This document shows positions 43,688-52,832 of a stretch of DNA of 64,000 nt, piece by piece. The notes beneath the pieces are model-generated. The model saw nothing but the letters and a program-made list of their open reading frames with translations. It was not told the DNA's origin and did no database searches. Each line of letters begins with the position of its first letter. The stretch's first letter is position 1. The translations under genes were made by a program, and so were the position numbers. This DNA is from Allobacillus halotolerans (GTDB lineage: Bacteria; Bacillota; Bacilli; Bacillales; Alkalibacillaceae): NCBI RefSeq assembly GCF_028743495.1, contig NZ_CP117968.1. One strand, written 5' to 3'.

Positions 43688-43696
43688 TGTTATAAT
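43688..43696 (+). promoter_or_regulatory. Predicted extended -10 promoter of ppa
   Basis: TGTTATAAT, a perfect -10 with TG extension, 36 nt before the ppa ATG; the expected -35 region is weak. Confidence 0.5.
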
Positions 43697-43731
43697 AAAT
43701 AGGACTTTGGAGATTGAAGGAGGAAGAAAAC

Positions 43732-44223
43732 ATGGCAGAAAACAAAATTGTAGAAGTTTTTGTTGAAATTCCAACAGGAAGCCAAAACAAGTATGAATAC
43801 GATGAAGAAAAAGGTGTATTCAAATTAGATCGAGTATTATTCTCACCACAATTCTATCCAGCTGAGTATGGATATCTTAAACAAACATTAGCCTTAGATG
43901 ACGATCCATTAGATGCATTGGTTTTAGTTACGAACCCTACGTTCCCTGGTTGTGTCATCGATGCTCGCGTTATCGGGTTTTTAAATATGATTGATGATGG
44001 TGAAGAAGATCAAAAACTATTAACCGTTCCTGTAGAAGATCCACGTTTTAAAGATGTTTATACACTCGAAGATGTACCGAAACATGTCCTCGATGAAATA
44101 TCTCATTTCTTTAAAACATATAAAGATCTACAAGGCAAGAAAACAGAAATCGGTGAGTGGGAAGGCCCTGAAGAAGCGGCTAAATTAATTGATGAGTGCA
44201 TTGCCCGCTATCAAAATCAATAA
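43732..44223 (+). CDS. ppa: Inorganic pyrophosphatase, family I
   Basis: Hydrolyses pyrophosphate, pulling biosynthetic reactions forward. 163 aa; family I (E. coli type): VEIPTGSQNKYEYDEE (~11-26), YPAEYGYL, and the metal-binding DDDPLDALVLV (~57-67). B. subtilis instead relies on a manganese-dependent family II enzyme (PpaC), so the enzyme class differs from that reference. Start at 43732 with AAGGAGG upstream; monocistronic with its own terminator. Confidence 0.95.
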   Translation: MAENKIVEVFVEIPTGSQNKYEYDEEKGVFKLDRVLFSPQFYPAEYGYLKQTLALDDDPLDALVLVTNPTFPGCVIDARVIGFLNMIDDGEEDQKLLTVPVEDPRFKDVYTLEDVPKHVLDEISHFFKTYKDLQGKKTEIGEWEGPEEAAKLIDECIARYQNQ

Positions 44224-44228
44224 TATCG

Positions 44229-44262
44229 AAAAAGAGCAGCCCTTTATGGCCGCTCTTTTTTA
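44229..44262. terminator. Terminator of ppa, probably bidirectional
   Basis: AAAGAGC-AGCC ... GGC-CGCTCTTT hairpin followed by TTTTTT; between the convergent ppa and DUF4256 genes. Confidence 0.85.
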
Positions 44263-44273
44263 TTCTGAATTAA

Positions 44274-44840
44274 TTAAACCCGAAGTAAACCACGAAATCC
44301 TCGCACGCCATAATAAGAGTCCGCACCATTATGATAAATGAAAACTTGTCCATAGCGATAATCGCCGAACAAAGCCCCACCGAGATTTCTGACAGCGTCG
44401 GGTGTTTGAATCCAGCTTGATGTTTTTATATCAAAAGGTTCAAGGTTTTGTAACTCACGATATTGTTCTTCAGTAAGCACTTCAATACCCATATCATTGG
44501 CCATGTCGATTGCATTATTTTCTGGTTTATACTTCTTTCGTGCTTCTAAAGCTTCTCGATCATAGCACACTTTTCTCCGACCTTTAGGACTTTCCTTTGA
44601 GCAATCGCAAAAAATATATTCACCTGTTACTTGATCATAACCAATAACGTCCGGTTCACCTTCTGTTGATTCCATTTCATTGAGTGACCATAACTTTTCA
44701 GGGCTGTTTTTTAATTTTGTTTCGATGTCGTTCCAATCCATGTTTTCATGACGATGGATATTTTGTTCAAAACGTTCTTTTAATAGGTTCAGAAGTTCAT
44801 TCTGTTTCTCTAATGACAAACCTTTTTTATTCATATCCAT
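44274..44840 (-). CDS. DUF4256 protein
   Basis: 188 aa soluble protein. Block EGEPDVIGYDQVTGEYIFCDCS (within ~58-80) followed by RRKVCYDREALEARK and the C-terminal RNLGGALFGDYRYGQVFIYHNGADSYYGVRGFRG, split across ~152-185, look like the DUF4256 family. No known function to me. Isolated, transcribed toward ppa. Two possible ATG codons two residues apart at the start. Confidence 0.75.
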   Translation of the reverse strand: MDMNKKGLSLEKQNELLNLLKERFEQNIHRHENMDWNDIETKLKNSPEKLWSLNEMESTEGEPDVIGYDQVTGEYIFCDCSKESPKGRRKVCYDREALEARKKYKPENNAIDMANDMGIEVLTEEQYRELQNLEPFDIKTSSWIQTPDAVRNLGGALFGDYRYGQVFIYHNGADSYYGVRGFRGLLRV

Positions 44841-44918
44841 GAAAATTCGAAGCCTCCCTCAATTCATCTATTCAATTCAGTAAGCGGATCGTAATTACTT
44901 ACATGCAATGACACAAAC

Positions 44919-46151
44919 TTAATTGTGCGGATTGACAAACGTAGGTACTTGAATCGGTTGGCCAATTGGATAACGACCGATTTTCTCAATGTCATCAATC
45001 GCAAGGACTACATTCTCAAATCCAAAACTTTTGGCTGTTAATAAGATCGTTTCAATCGCAATGATACGATTTTGTTCATTCTCACCATCTACATTTTCAA
45101 TTGACAGATATAATCGGTCATCTGTCTGATTGTCTATTTGAATCGACCAATCGCTTGGTAAAGAAGGCGCTGCATCTGTAAATTCACCTTCTTGCTTCAT
45201 CCGTTGGAATGCATCCTCAATAGACAATGGTTCTATAGAAGTTCCAGAGTAGTCAGGAACCTGTACATAAAACGGTTCATCTATTCCATTTAAATGGATG
45301 ATTTTATAAGGTTGCTTTTTTACTGATTTACTTTCAAGTGGCTGATCAATTTCACCTGTGTGTGAAAATGTAACACTCTCTCCATTTTCATTTTCTAATT
45401 TGACAACATTCTCATTAAGCTGCGCGAAGTAAGCTTGAACTGTCTGTAAAAGATAAGATTCTACCGTGGAACCTCCTGGATATTCAGCACGGAAACCGTT
45501 GACATCTACTTCAACAACTGGCACGCCGTTTGAGTCAGTTTCTTTAAATGAAAGATACTCGTAAAAATCAGCATTTAGCGGATAATCTTCAGGAATTACA
45601 TCTTGAACATGATTAAAAGCCTCAAAGGGATCAGCTACTTGTTGTTCAAAGGTAACGGGTATGAGCAACTGTAGTTGTTCATCTGGAAAGAAATACGTGA
45701 CTAAATTTTCATTTCCTTCCTCATCGGAATGAACTAACCGCGTAAACGTTTCGGTTGTACTTTCTTCTACAGAATCCTCCGAATTAATTTCAGCACTTTC
45801 CATTGACTCTTCTTCTCCTTGTTCAATCGAACTTTCGGCTTGCTCATCATTCGCATACTTTTTCATATCTGTATCTGACTCGAATTCATCTAGTTCTATA
45901 TCAGAGCTCTCATCAAAAGACGAATTACCAATAGGCAAATATTCCATGGACAATAACGTGACCATAAACAATGCTGCTATGCTGGCTACAACTGGTAAAA
46001 GCTTTGACTTCTTTTTATTTCGCCTTTTCGTTCGATTGAACTGTATTTCCTGATCAATATTTTTATAATAATAATCACTTGATTGCTCATCTTTTATTTC
46101 GGGCATATGTCCAAGCAATTTTTCTATCTCTTTTTCATCAAATTTACTCAT
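44919..46151 (-). CDS. rsiX: Anti-sigma-X factor RsiX
   Basis: 410 aa. Short N-terminal cytoplasmic sigma-binding part, basic RTKRRNKKKSK, one membrane helix (~51-68), then a large extracellular part that opens with a very acidic Ser/Glu linker (~77-140) and continues with a predicted globular region. Overlaps the sigX stop codon (ATGA), the usual layout for an ECF sigma factor and its anti-sigma. Somewhat longer than B. subtilis RsiX (~370 aa as I recall). Confidence 0.88.
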   Translation of the reverse strand: MSKFDEKEIEKLLGHMPEIKDEQSSDYYYKNIDQEIQFNRTKRRNKKKSKLLPVVASIAALFMVTLLSMEYLPIGNSSFDESSDIELDEFESDTDMKKYANDEQAESSIEQGEEESMESAEINSEDSVEESTTETFTRLVHSDEEGNENLVTYFFPDEQLQLLIPVTFEQQVADPFEAFNHVQDVIPEDYPLNADFYEYLSFKETDSNGVPVVEVDVNGFRAEYPGGSTVESYLLQTVQAYFAQLNENVVKLENENGESVTFSHTGEIDQPLESKSVKKQPYKIIHLNGIDEPFYVQVPDYSGTSIEPLSIEDAFQRMKQEGEFTDAAPSLPSDWSIQIDNQTDDRLYLSIENVDGENEQNRIIAIETILLTAKSFGFENVVLAIDDIEKIGRYPIGQPIQVPTFVNPHN

Positions 46152-46678
46152 CCACTATGCCCTCCTTCCACTTCATTCATTCTTTTTGTCAAAAACTTGA
46201 TGGCGCGGTGTTGGGTGGTTTTTACTTTACTCACTGTCCAGTTTAAGACTTCAGCAGTCTCTTGAATCGATAATTCTTGTATGTACCGTAATATGACAAC
46301 GACGCGTTGATCTTCTGTACAATCATCAAGACAGCGATAGAGCAGTTGAATTTCTTCATTTTTTTCAGCGATTTCATCTGGCAAGGGTTGGACATCACTC
46401 AATTGTTCATCATGGTCATGCCATTCATAATAATCAGCTGATCGATTTTGACGCCTTTCTTCTTTGCGAAAAAAGTCAATGGTGACATGGCGAGCAATTG
46501 AAAACATCCAAGTCTTTGGACTACTCTCGCCTTTAAAAGTGTCATACGATTTAAAGACTTTGATATATACTTCTTGGACTAGATCTTCAGCTGTCGTTCG
46601 ATTTTTTACCATATAATAAATAAATTGATATAAATCTTGATGATAACGGTCATAGAGGTCCTGAAAGATGGCTTTCAT
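46148..46678 (-). CDS. sigX: ECF RNA polymerase sigma factor SigX
   Basis: 176 aa. Region 2 (LVQEVYIKVFKSYDTFKGES, ~34-53, with SPKTWMFSIARHVTIDFFRK) and region 4 (YIQELSIQETAEVLNWTVSKVKTTQHRAIKFL, split across ~137-168) are complete. In B. subtilis sigma-X controls envelope-charge genes and responds to cationic peptides. Position right after resE matches. A sigma-X-type promoter precedes the gene, indicating autoregulation. Confidence 0.94.
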   Translation of the reverse strand: MKAIFQDLYDRYHQDLYQFIYYMVKNRTTAEDLVQEVYIKVFKSYDTFKGESSPKTWMFSIARHVTIDFFRKEERRQNRSADYYEWHDHDEQLSDVQPLPDEIAEKNEEIQLLYRCLDDCTEDQRVVVILRYIQELSIQETAEVLNWTVSKVKTTQHRAIKFLTKRMNEVEGGHSG

Positions 46679-46702
46679 GCTCGCCCTCCATTCATATAAT
46701 TT

Positions 46703-46728
46703 GTCGAGTTAAAATAAAAATAGTTACA
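46703..46728 (-). promoter_or_regulatory. Predicted sigma-X autoregulatory promoter
   Basis: Minus strand TGTAAC (46723-46728), 16-nt spacer, CGAC (46703-46706), matching the ECF-type consensus GTAAC / CGAC for sigma-X; 25 nt before the sigX ATG. Confidence 0.7.
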
Positions 46729-46783
46729 ACTTTGTTCATTTTAACACAAAAAGAGGTAAATAATTCTTAGTCTATACACAGTA

Positions 46784-46822
46784 AAGCAGCCTGAAGGTTT
46801 TATAAGTCCTTCAGGCTGTTTT
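46784..46822. terminator. Terminator of resABCDE
   Basis: CAGCCTGAAGG (46787-46797) / CCTTCAGGCTG (46808-46818) separates resE from sigX. The minus transcript continues CTTTACTG, so the T-run is short; the plus side has TTTT. Confidence 0.7.
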
Positions 46823-46824
46823 CA

Positions 46825-48600
46825 TCAAGAATAATCTTTATTTGGATTTTTCGGTAAGGTAATTGTAAACTTAGTACCTTCATTCTCATGACTTTGAACA
46901 GAGATTCGCCCTTTATGTGCTTCAACAATATGTTTTGCAATGGAAAGACCGAGACCTGTTCCTTTCACTTCTTTTTTCCTTGTGCGTGCTTTGTCACTTT
47001 TATAAAATCGTTCAAAAATAAACGGCACGTCTTCTTCAGGTATCCCCGAACCTTCATCCTTCACATAAATGATGAATTCATTCGATAGTTCATCTAATGT
47101 AATTGTTATTGAGTCACCACTCGCTGAATGACGAATGGCATTGTCGATCAAGTTCGTTAATACTTGTTCCATTCGATCAGGATCGAGAAATACTAATTCT
47201 GTTTGATTATTTAAAGAGAGATCAAGATGAATATTTTGGTCTGCCGCTACTGTACGGAACTTTTTCGCTACCCGGTTGACGTAATCACTGATTTCAACTT
47301 TCTCGAGATTCAGTTGAATATGACCCGCTTCCATTCTTGCTAGGTCTAGTAGCTCGTTCACTAAACGACTCATGCGGAGTGATTCATCATAAATAATTTG
47401 AGCCAGTTCACGTTTTTCTTCATTGGAAGCTGCAATATCATCGACTATTGCTTCTGAGTAACCTTGCATAAGAGAAATCGGCGTTCGAAGCTCATGAGAG
47501 ACATTAGCTAGAAAGTCTTTACGAAGTTTATCCGTTTGTCTTTCCTCTGTCATATCTCTTAATATTGCTACAACTCCCCTGATGACACCGTTTGTATATA
47601 ATGGCGTCAGAAGTAAAACATAAGTTCTACCTTGAACAGATATTTCTGAAACGCTTTCTTGTTCTTCTTCGAGTACATTTTCGAAGTAGCCTTGCAATTC
47701 GGCAGGTATTTTATTGACCTTATCATCAAATTGATACCCTAACTGTTCCAAAACGGATTTCGCTGGTGGGTTCATCACCATAATTTCATATTTTTTATTG
47801 ATTGTAATAACACCATCTGCCATTGATTTTAAGATACTGGATAAATGAGATTTTTCTTGGTTTAGTGCAGATATGTGATCATTTAATTGACGGCGCATCC
47901 GGTTGAATGAAATCGCCAGCTCACCAATCTCGTCATGTGTTAAGACAGGCACTTTCGTATAAAATTCGCCTCGAGATAATTCTCCTGCCGCTTTTCTCAT
48001 TTTAATCAAAGGTGCTGTGATTCTTGTTGATAAAAAGAATGCAAAAATGGTTGTTAAAATAATTGAAATGGATGCAGCAATTAAAATAATTCGCGTTGTT
48101 TTTGTTGTAGTTTCTTCGATTACTGCCAGTGATTGATAGGCGTAAATGGCACCTTGATTACCCTTCAGGTCAAAGGGAATACCGACCAGTACGACCTTCG
48201 ACTCCGAATTAGGCAAAGGTGCAATTTTCATGATTTCATTCTGGTCTGTAATCGTTTGATGCAAATCCGTATTCGTTAAAAACCAAGTCGGTTCCACCTC
48301 TGGTAACGGATTAGATTCTGAGTTATCATTCATCCAATACTCATGCTCGCTATAGAAAATAATAACGCGAGTTGTCGGGGCAGTGACTTCATTGATTGTT
48401 TGAATCTGTAGATTATCCTCACCGTGACTTTCAATAAGTGTTGCTACACTTTCTGCTTGGTTCAACAGATTTTTTTCTGCTTCTTCGACGTAGTAATTCT
48501 CGAAGAATTCAAGTAAAAGTACGGTTAGAATGAATAAAACAAAGGCCACCATTAAAATAATGGTGAACCATAACTTAAAAACGACACTACGCCAAAACAT
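46825..48600 (-). CDS. resE: Sensor histidine kinase ResE
   Basis: 591 aa. Two membrane helices (~10-32 and ~172-193) enclose an external sensor domain; then HAMP (~195-247), a PAS domain, HisKA with NVSHELRTPISLMQGYSEAI (phospho-His in SHELRTP, ~372) and HATPase with NLIDNAIRHS, GSGIPEED and GTGLGLSIAKHIVEAH. Senses oxygen/nitric oxide limitation in B. subtilis and phosphorylates ResD. Start overlaps the resD stop by 1 nt. Confidence 0.95.
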   Translation of the reverse strand: MFWRSVVFKLWFTIILMVAFVLFILTVLLLEFFENYYVEEAEKNLLNQAESVATLIESHGEDNLQIQTINEVTAPTTRVIIFYSEHEYWMNDNSESNPLPEVEPTWFLTNTDLHQTITDQNEIMKIAPLPNSESKVVLVGIPFDLKGNQGAIYAYQSLAVIEETTTKTTRIILIAASISIILTTIFAFFLSTRITAPLIKMRKAAGELSRGEFYTKVPVLTHDEIGELAISFNRMRRQLNDHISALNQEKSHLSSILKSMADGVITINKKYEIMVMNPPAKSVLEQLGYQFDDKVNKIPAELQGYFENVLEEEQESVSEISVQGRTYVLLLTPLYTNGVIRGVVAILRDMTEERQTDKLRKDFLANVSHELRTPISLMQGYSEAIVDDIAASNEEKRELAQIIYDESLRMSRLVNELLDLARMEAGHIQLNLEKVEISDYVNRVAKKFRTVAADQNIHLDLSLNNQTELVFLDPDRMEQVLTNLIDNAIRHSASGDSITITLDELSNEFIIYVKDEGSGIPEEDVPFIFERFYKSDKARTRKKEVKGTGLGLSIAKHIVEAHKGRISVQSHENEGTKFTITLPKNPNKDYS

Positions 48601-49319
48601 TATAAGTCTTTAACCTCAAACTTATATCCGACTCCCCAAACCGTTACGATCATTTTGGCAGCATCCTCAGAAACACGATTTAACTTCTCACGTAACCGTT
48701 TTACATGGGTATCTACCGTTCGAAGATCTCCAAAGAACTCATATTCCCAGACCTCTTTTAACAATTCTTCTCGGTCGAATACCTTATCCGGTGTTTTCGC
48801 TAAATAATAAAGTAACTCATATTCTTTTGGTGTTAAGTTAACTTCTGTATTATGCACCATGACTCTATGAGCATCTTTATCGATACTCAGATGCGGAAAC
48901 ACAAGGACATCGTTTGTTTCCGGTGAGGTTTCCAAATACTTCGTCGCAGAAGAACGTCTTAATAAAGCTTTCACTCGTAGAACGACTTCACGAGGGCTGA
49001 ACGGCTTCACGATATAATCGTCTGCACCGACTTCAAAGCCTTGTACACGATTTCCCTCTTCTCCTTTAGCTGTCAACATGATTACTGGAGTCGCTTTTCG
49101 CTCACGAAGTTTCTCACAAACTTCTTCACCGTTCATACCTGGTAACATCAAATCCAATAGAATTAAATCATAATCATTTTCTAGTGCCATTTGGAGAGCC
49201 TCTTCGCCATTTTCGACTTCTTCTAGCGTATAACCCTCACGAGATAAATAGAGTTTGAGTAGACGACGAATCCGCTCTTCGTCTTCTACAATTAAAATTT
49301 TACCTTCTTCTGACATCAC
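48600..49319 (-). CDS. resD: Response regulator ResD
   Basis: 239 aa, OmpR family. Receiver with IVEDEERIRR, phospho-Asp in LILLDLMLPG (~55) and the K in VGADDYIVKPFSPRE; C-terminal winged helix with LTPKEYELLYYLAKTPDKVF and DTHVKRLREKL. Activates anaerobic respiration genes and, in B. subtilis, resABC itself. Follows resC by 25 nt. Confidence 0.96.
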   Translation of the reverse strand: MMSEEGKILIVEDEERIRRLLKLYLSREGYTLEEVENGEEALQMALENDYDLILLDLMLPGMNGEEVCEKLRERKATPVIMLTAKGEEGNRVQGFEVGADDYIVKPFSPREVVLRVKALLRRSSATKYLETSPETNDVLVFPHLSIDKDAHRVMVHNTEVNLTPKEYELLYYLAKTPDKVFDREELLKEVWEYEFFGDLRTVDTHVKRLREKLNRVSEDAAKMIVTVWGVGYKFEVKDL

Positions 49320-49344
49320 ACATTACTCCTTCTTCATCAATATA

Positions 49345-50532
49345 TTATGCGTAGGAATGCAAGCCGGAAATAACTAAGTTGACCGCAATCAAGTTAAACA
49401 TGATGATGGCGAATCCGATCACCGCGAGCCAAGCAGATTTTTTACCATGCCAGCCACGCGTGAGTCTTAGATGTAAGAAGGCAGCATAGAATAACCATGT
49501 AATAAGCGCCCAAACTTCTTTAGGATCCCAGCCCCAGAAGCGTCCCCAAGCTTGTTGAGCCCAAATCGCCGCAAAGATCAATCCACCTAATGTGAATAAT
49601 GGGAAACCGATTGCGATAGCACGATACATAATATCATCCACGACATCCGGATTGACTTTACCAAATTTATCTTGTAAATATTCACCTAAACGTTTGCGTG
49701 TCAATAAACGTAGTAGTCCATATAGTATAAGCCCTGTCACTAACGACCAAATCAATGTATTAAATTTACGTGCTGCATCCGGACCATTCATAAAGCTAGG
49801 TGCTTCGATTCCAGTGTAAAAATGGTCGGTAGTAGCCAACTCTGAATCAGTTGGACCAATTAAAGCAGGTAATGTATAAGAAATGTCAGTAAGGTCCTCA
49901 TTCTCTGGTAAATTAAAAACAGCTTCGTAATCGGCCGCACCGAATGAGAATGACAGGATAATGAACGCAATAACCGAGACGACAAAATACATAATTAATT
50001 CCAAATAAGAGGTTTCTTTGCTACGTTTCTCTTGGTTCACTTTCACGATCAAATATAACAATCCAGCAACAAAACTAATCGATAGAATAGCTTGTGCCAA
50101 TGCAACCGTCGTCACATGGATGTATAACCAATTCGATTGCAATGAGTCAACCAATGGGGTGACTTCAGTTGGGAAGACACTGCCATATCCGATTAATACG
50201 ATGGCAATCGGAAGTGCTACAATTCCTAAAATCGAATAACGATAAATAAAATAAATTAATAAGAAGGCAAATATTAGACACATACTGAAGAAGTAAATGA
50301 ATTCAAACATATTACTTACAGGTATATGCCCGGCTTCGATCCATCTGAATATGAATGAAGCAACTTGTCCGATAAATCCAATAATCGTTAATATAATTCC
50401 GATCATTGTAAGTTTTGATTTTTGTTTCTCATCCCTTTTCTTACCTAATATTGCTCCAAAAAACACTACGGCAATCAAATAGATAAAAAAGGAAATAGAC
50501 AATAGACTACTACTTATTTCATAAAAATCCAT
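49345..50532 (-). CDS. resC: Cytochrome c biogenesis protein ResC (CcsA)
   Basis: 395 aa, eight or more membrane helices. The haem-handling WGRFWGWDPKEVWALITW (WWD-type, ~325-342) and conserved His residues in flanking helices identify CcsA/ResC. With ResB it forms the System II haem delivery and ligation complex for c-type cytochromes such as QcrC. 25 nt downstream of resB. Confidence 0.95.
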   Translation of the reverse strand: MDFYEISSSLLSISFFIYLIAVVFFGAILGKKRDEKQKSKLTMIGIILTIIGFIGQVASFIFRWIEAGHIPVSNMFEFIYFFSMCLIFAFLLIYFIYRYSILGIVALPIAIVLIGYGSVFPTEVTPLVDSLQSNWLYIHVTTVALAQAILSISFVAGLLYLIVKVNQEKRSKETSYLELIMYFVVSVIAFIILSFSFGAADYEAVFNLPENEDLTDISYTLPALIGPTDSELATTDHFYTGIEAPSFMNGPDAARKFNTLIWSLVTGLILYGLLRLLTRKRLGEYLQDKFGKVNPDVVDDIMYRAIAIGFPLFTLGGLIFAAIWAQQAWGRFWGWDPKEVWALITWLFYAAFLHLRLTRGWHGKKSAWLAVIGFAIIMFNLIAVNLVISGLHSYA

Positions 50533-50557
50533 GAGAGGACCTCCTTTATTGAGTCAA

Positions 50558-52195
50558 TTACTTCAATTCACTTTGATCCTTGAATTCAGCAAATCCAGTT
50601 TCTTCAAAAATTTCATCCAGTTCTTTCTTCATACCAAACCAGTTTTTGTTCGTATGAGAACCGACAAGGTATTCATTTTCCGTCGGATGAATCCATATTC
50701 TACGATGGTACCAATACAAGCCTTGAACAACGCCAATCATAAAAATGATTGCGCCGACTAAGAAAAATGGCAAGCTATAGTCTTTTTTAACGGTCAAACC
50801 TGAAGCCGAACGTTTTTCAATATCAGTAACTGACATTGAAAATGTGTTTCCTTCCGAAAGTCCAATCACTTCTTCTCCTAAGTAGAAAAAGCGTTCACCT
50901 TCTTCTTTCCCCTCATTCAATACAGAGAAGATGATCCCAGGGTTTCTAGGAAACTTTGAAAAAGATGAAGGACCTTTATCCGTGAACTCTAACTGAGGAT
51001 AGTAATCATCCACTCTAACAATCATACCATTATCTAATTCAACTTGGTAAGGTGCTTCATCCGTTTCGAAAGTGAATTCACCTAACTCTTGATTGTTTTC
51101 TCCATTAACTTTAAATGATATGCGATCGTACTCGCTCTCCATTTGGTTACCTGCTTGATACAGTGAATATCCATCAAACTGAATCGGATGATTTACACGA
51201 ATTTGTCCACGCTTAACTTCTTCAAGCTCAGGTTCTTGACCGATGACCGTTTCCCCTTTGACTTTGTAGATGATCGCATCGGTTTGAAAATCTTTTGGAA
51301 TAGGTCCATTCGCATTCTTTAATGCTTCACGGAAGCGTATGTCTTCATCTTCCTCTGCATCAAAGAAATCATAACTAAAATTTTCATTTTTGATATAATA
51401 CTCTTGATTTGTACCAGGAATAACTCTCGTTTCACCTTCGCGCACCCATACATAGTCATCAACATGCATCACATGAAACATCCGCAAGATTGCTGCACTG
51501 AGTATGATGATCAAACCAATATGGTTAACATAAGGGCCCCAACGAGAAAAACGGTTTTTTTCCGCAAAGAGATGTCCGTCTTCTTCCTTGACCTTATATC
51601 TCTTTTTCTTCAAACGTTCTTTGATCATTTGATAGTTTTCATCGGATAGTTTGTCTGTTGAACTGACAACCCTTTGACGTTTCACGAATGTCGGATGTCG
51701 TTTGATCTTTTGATTCTTTAATGCTCGTCTTAACGGTATGTAGCGATCAAGACTGCAAATAACAAGTGATATACCAATCAAGGCTACTAAAATAATGTAC
51801 CACCAAGAATCATACATATTATGAAAACCAAGTTGATAAAAGATTTTACCAGTCAGCCCGTATTCTGTTTCATAAAATTGAGAAGCAGGCAAAGGTGAGT
51901 TTTTAAAAGGTTCTTGTGGGTAAAGTGTCCCCAATGCAGAGAAAATCAACGTAATGATGATTAGCCATACGCCGACTTTAACGGATGAAAAGAATGCCCA
52001 CGTTTTATCGATAAATGTTCGTTTGTAGGTTTTTGAGCGGCGGGCACTGCCGTCATAACGCATTTCAAGAACTTTTTGATCGTCGTTCCCATCAAGGTGT
52101 TGGTTGCCTTTAATTGGCTTACCGCAAGCTTCACAAAGAACCGTACCTTCGTGATTAATATGTCCACATTCACATTTTACAGTTTTCACACTCAT
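50558..52195 (-). CDS. resB: Cytochrome c biogenesis protein ResB
   Basis: 545 aa, System II partner of ResC. Starts with a small zinc-ribbon-like segment, CECGHINHEGTVLCEACG (residues ~9-26), also present in B. subtilis ResB; membrane helices at ~70-95, ~125-150, ~225-245 and ~480-500 with a large external domain between the third and fourth. RFSRWGPYVNHIGLIIILSA (~211-230) carries a conserved His. Confidence 0.95.
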   Translation of the reverse strand: MSVKTVKCECGHINHEGTVLCEACGKPIKGNQHLDGNDDQKVLEMRYDGSARRSKTYKRTFIDKTWAFFSSVKVGVWLIIITLIFSALGTLYPQEPFKNSPLPASQFYETEYGLTGKIFYQLGFHNMYDSWWYIILVALIGISLVICSLDRYIPLRRALKNQKIKRHPTFVKRQRVVSSTDKLSDENYQMIKERLKKKRYKVKEEDGHLFAEKNRFSRWGPYVNHIGLIIILSAAILRMFHVMHVDDYVWVREGETRVIPGTNQEYYIKNENFSYDFFDAEEDEDIRFREALKNANGPIPKDFQTDAIIYKVKGETVIGQEPELEEVKRGQIRVNHPIQFDGYSLYQAGNQMESEYDRISFKVNGENNQELGEFTFETDEAPYQVELDNGMIVRVDDYYPQLEFTDKGPSSFSKFPRNPGIIFSVLNEGKEEGERFFYLGEEVIGLSEGNTFSMSVTDIEKRSASGLTVKKDYSLPFFLVGAIIFMIGVVQGLYWYHRRIWIHPTENEYLVGSHTNKNWFGMKKELDEIFEETGFAEFKDQSELK

Positions 52196-52225
52196 GTTTA
52201 TCCCTCTTTAAGTCTGCGATTAATT

Positions 52226-52765
52226 TTAATTCGTAGGGAGAATTTCCTGTAAATACCCCTCTAATCGTTCCAATGTTAACGCGCCTTTAACGACTCGCTC
52301 AATCGTTCCATCTGGATTGACAAAAAACGATGTTGGTAATGGTACAATGTCGTACGCTTCCATTACTGTTCCCTTCTTGTCATGGACACTTGGGAAACTT
52401 AATCCTAGTTTATTATAGAAGTTATTAATGACAAATTCATTTGAATCAACACTTATGGCAACGATTTCAATTCCTTTATCCTTATACTCTTGATAAAGTT
52501 CATTCATGTATGGCATTTCTTCTTTACATGGTTCGCAGTAAGTTGCCCAAAAATTCAACATGACGCCCTTTCCTTCAAGATCCTTTAATTCAATCGTTTC
52601 GCCTTCAACGTCCAATCGTTTAAGCTTAAAATTTGGTGCTTCATCCCCCTCAGCCACAACAGGCTGTTCTGAGGAAAAATTAACGTATAAAACACCAATT
52701 AATGTTAGGACCAAAACAGATAATATAACCGTTCGGATGATCAGTCTCTTTTTCTTTTTATGCAC
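52226..52765 (-). CDS. resA: Thiol-disulfide oxidoreductase ResA
   Basis: Reduces apocytochrome c haem-site cysteines outside the membrane. 179 aa from a GTG start at 52765 (GGGTGG upstream), equal to the B. subtilis length. N-terminal anchor helix (~10-28), thioredoxin fold with CEPC at 77-80, and cis-Pro in PLPTSFFVNPDG. The frame extending to 52789 has no better ribosome site. Confidence 0.95.
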   Translation of the reverse strand: MHKKKKRLIIRTVILSVLVLTLIGVLYVNFSSEQPVVAEGDEAPNFKLKRLDVEGETIELKDLEGKGVMLNFWATYCEPCKEEMPYMNELYQEYKDKGIEIVAISVDSNEFVINNFYNKLGLSFPSVHDKKGTVMEAYDIVPLPTSFFVNPDGTIERVVKGALTLERLEGYLQEILPTN

Positions 52766-52788
52766 AGTATCCACCCCTCTTCTGGGCA

Positions 52789-52797
52789 ATTATATCA
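52789..52797 (-). promoter_or_regulatory. Predicted extended -10 promoter of resA
   Basis: Minus strand TGATATAAT, perfect -10 with TG, 24 nt before the GTG. Weak -35, as expected for an activator-dependent (ResD) promoter. An imperfect palindrome lies just upstream at 52814-52836. Confidence 0.5.
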
Positions 52798-52832
52798 CTA
52801 GAGTATAATCTCCATAATTCAACGTTTGAACA

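Noticed and set aside
43401..43823. Minus-strand 140-aa ORF across fer and ppa
   Set aside because: Antisense shadow over two well-supported genes.
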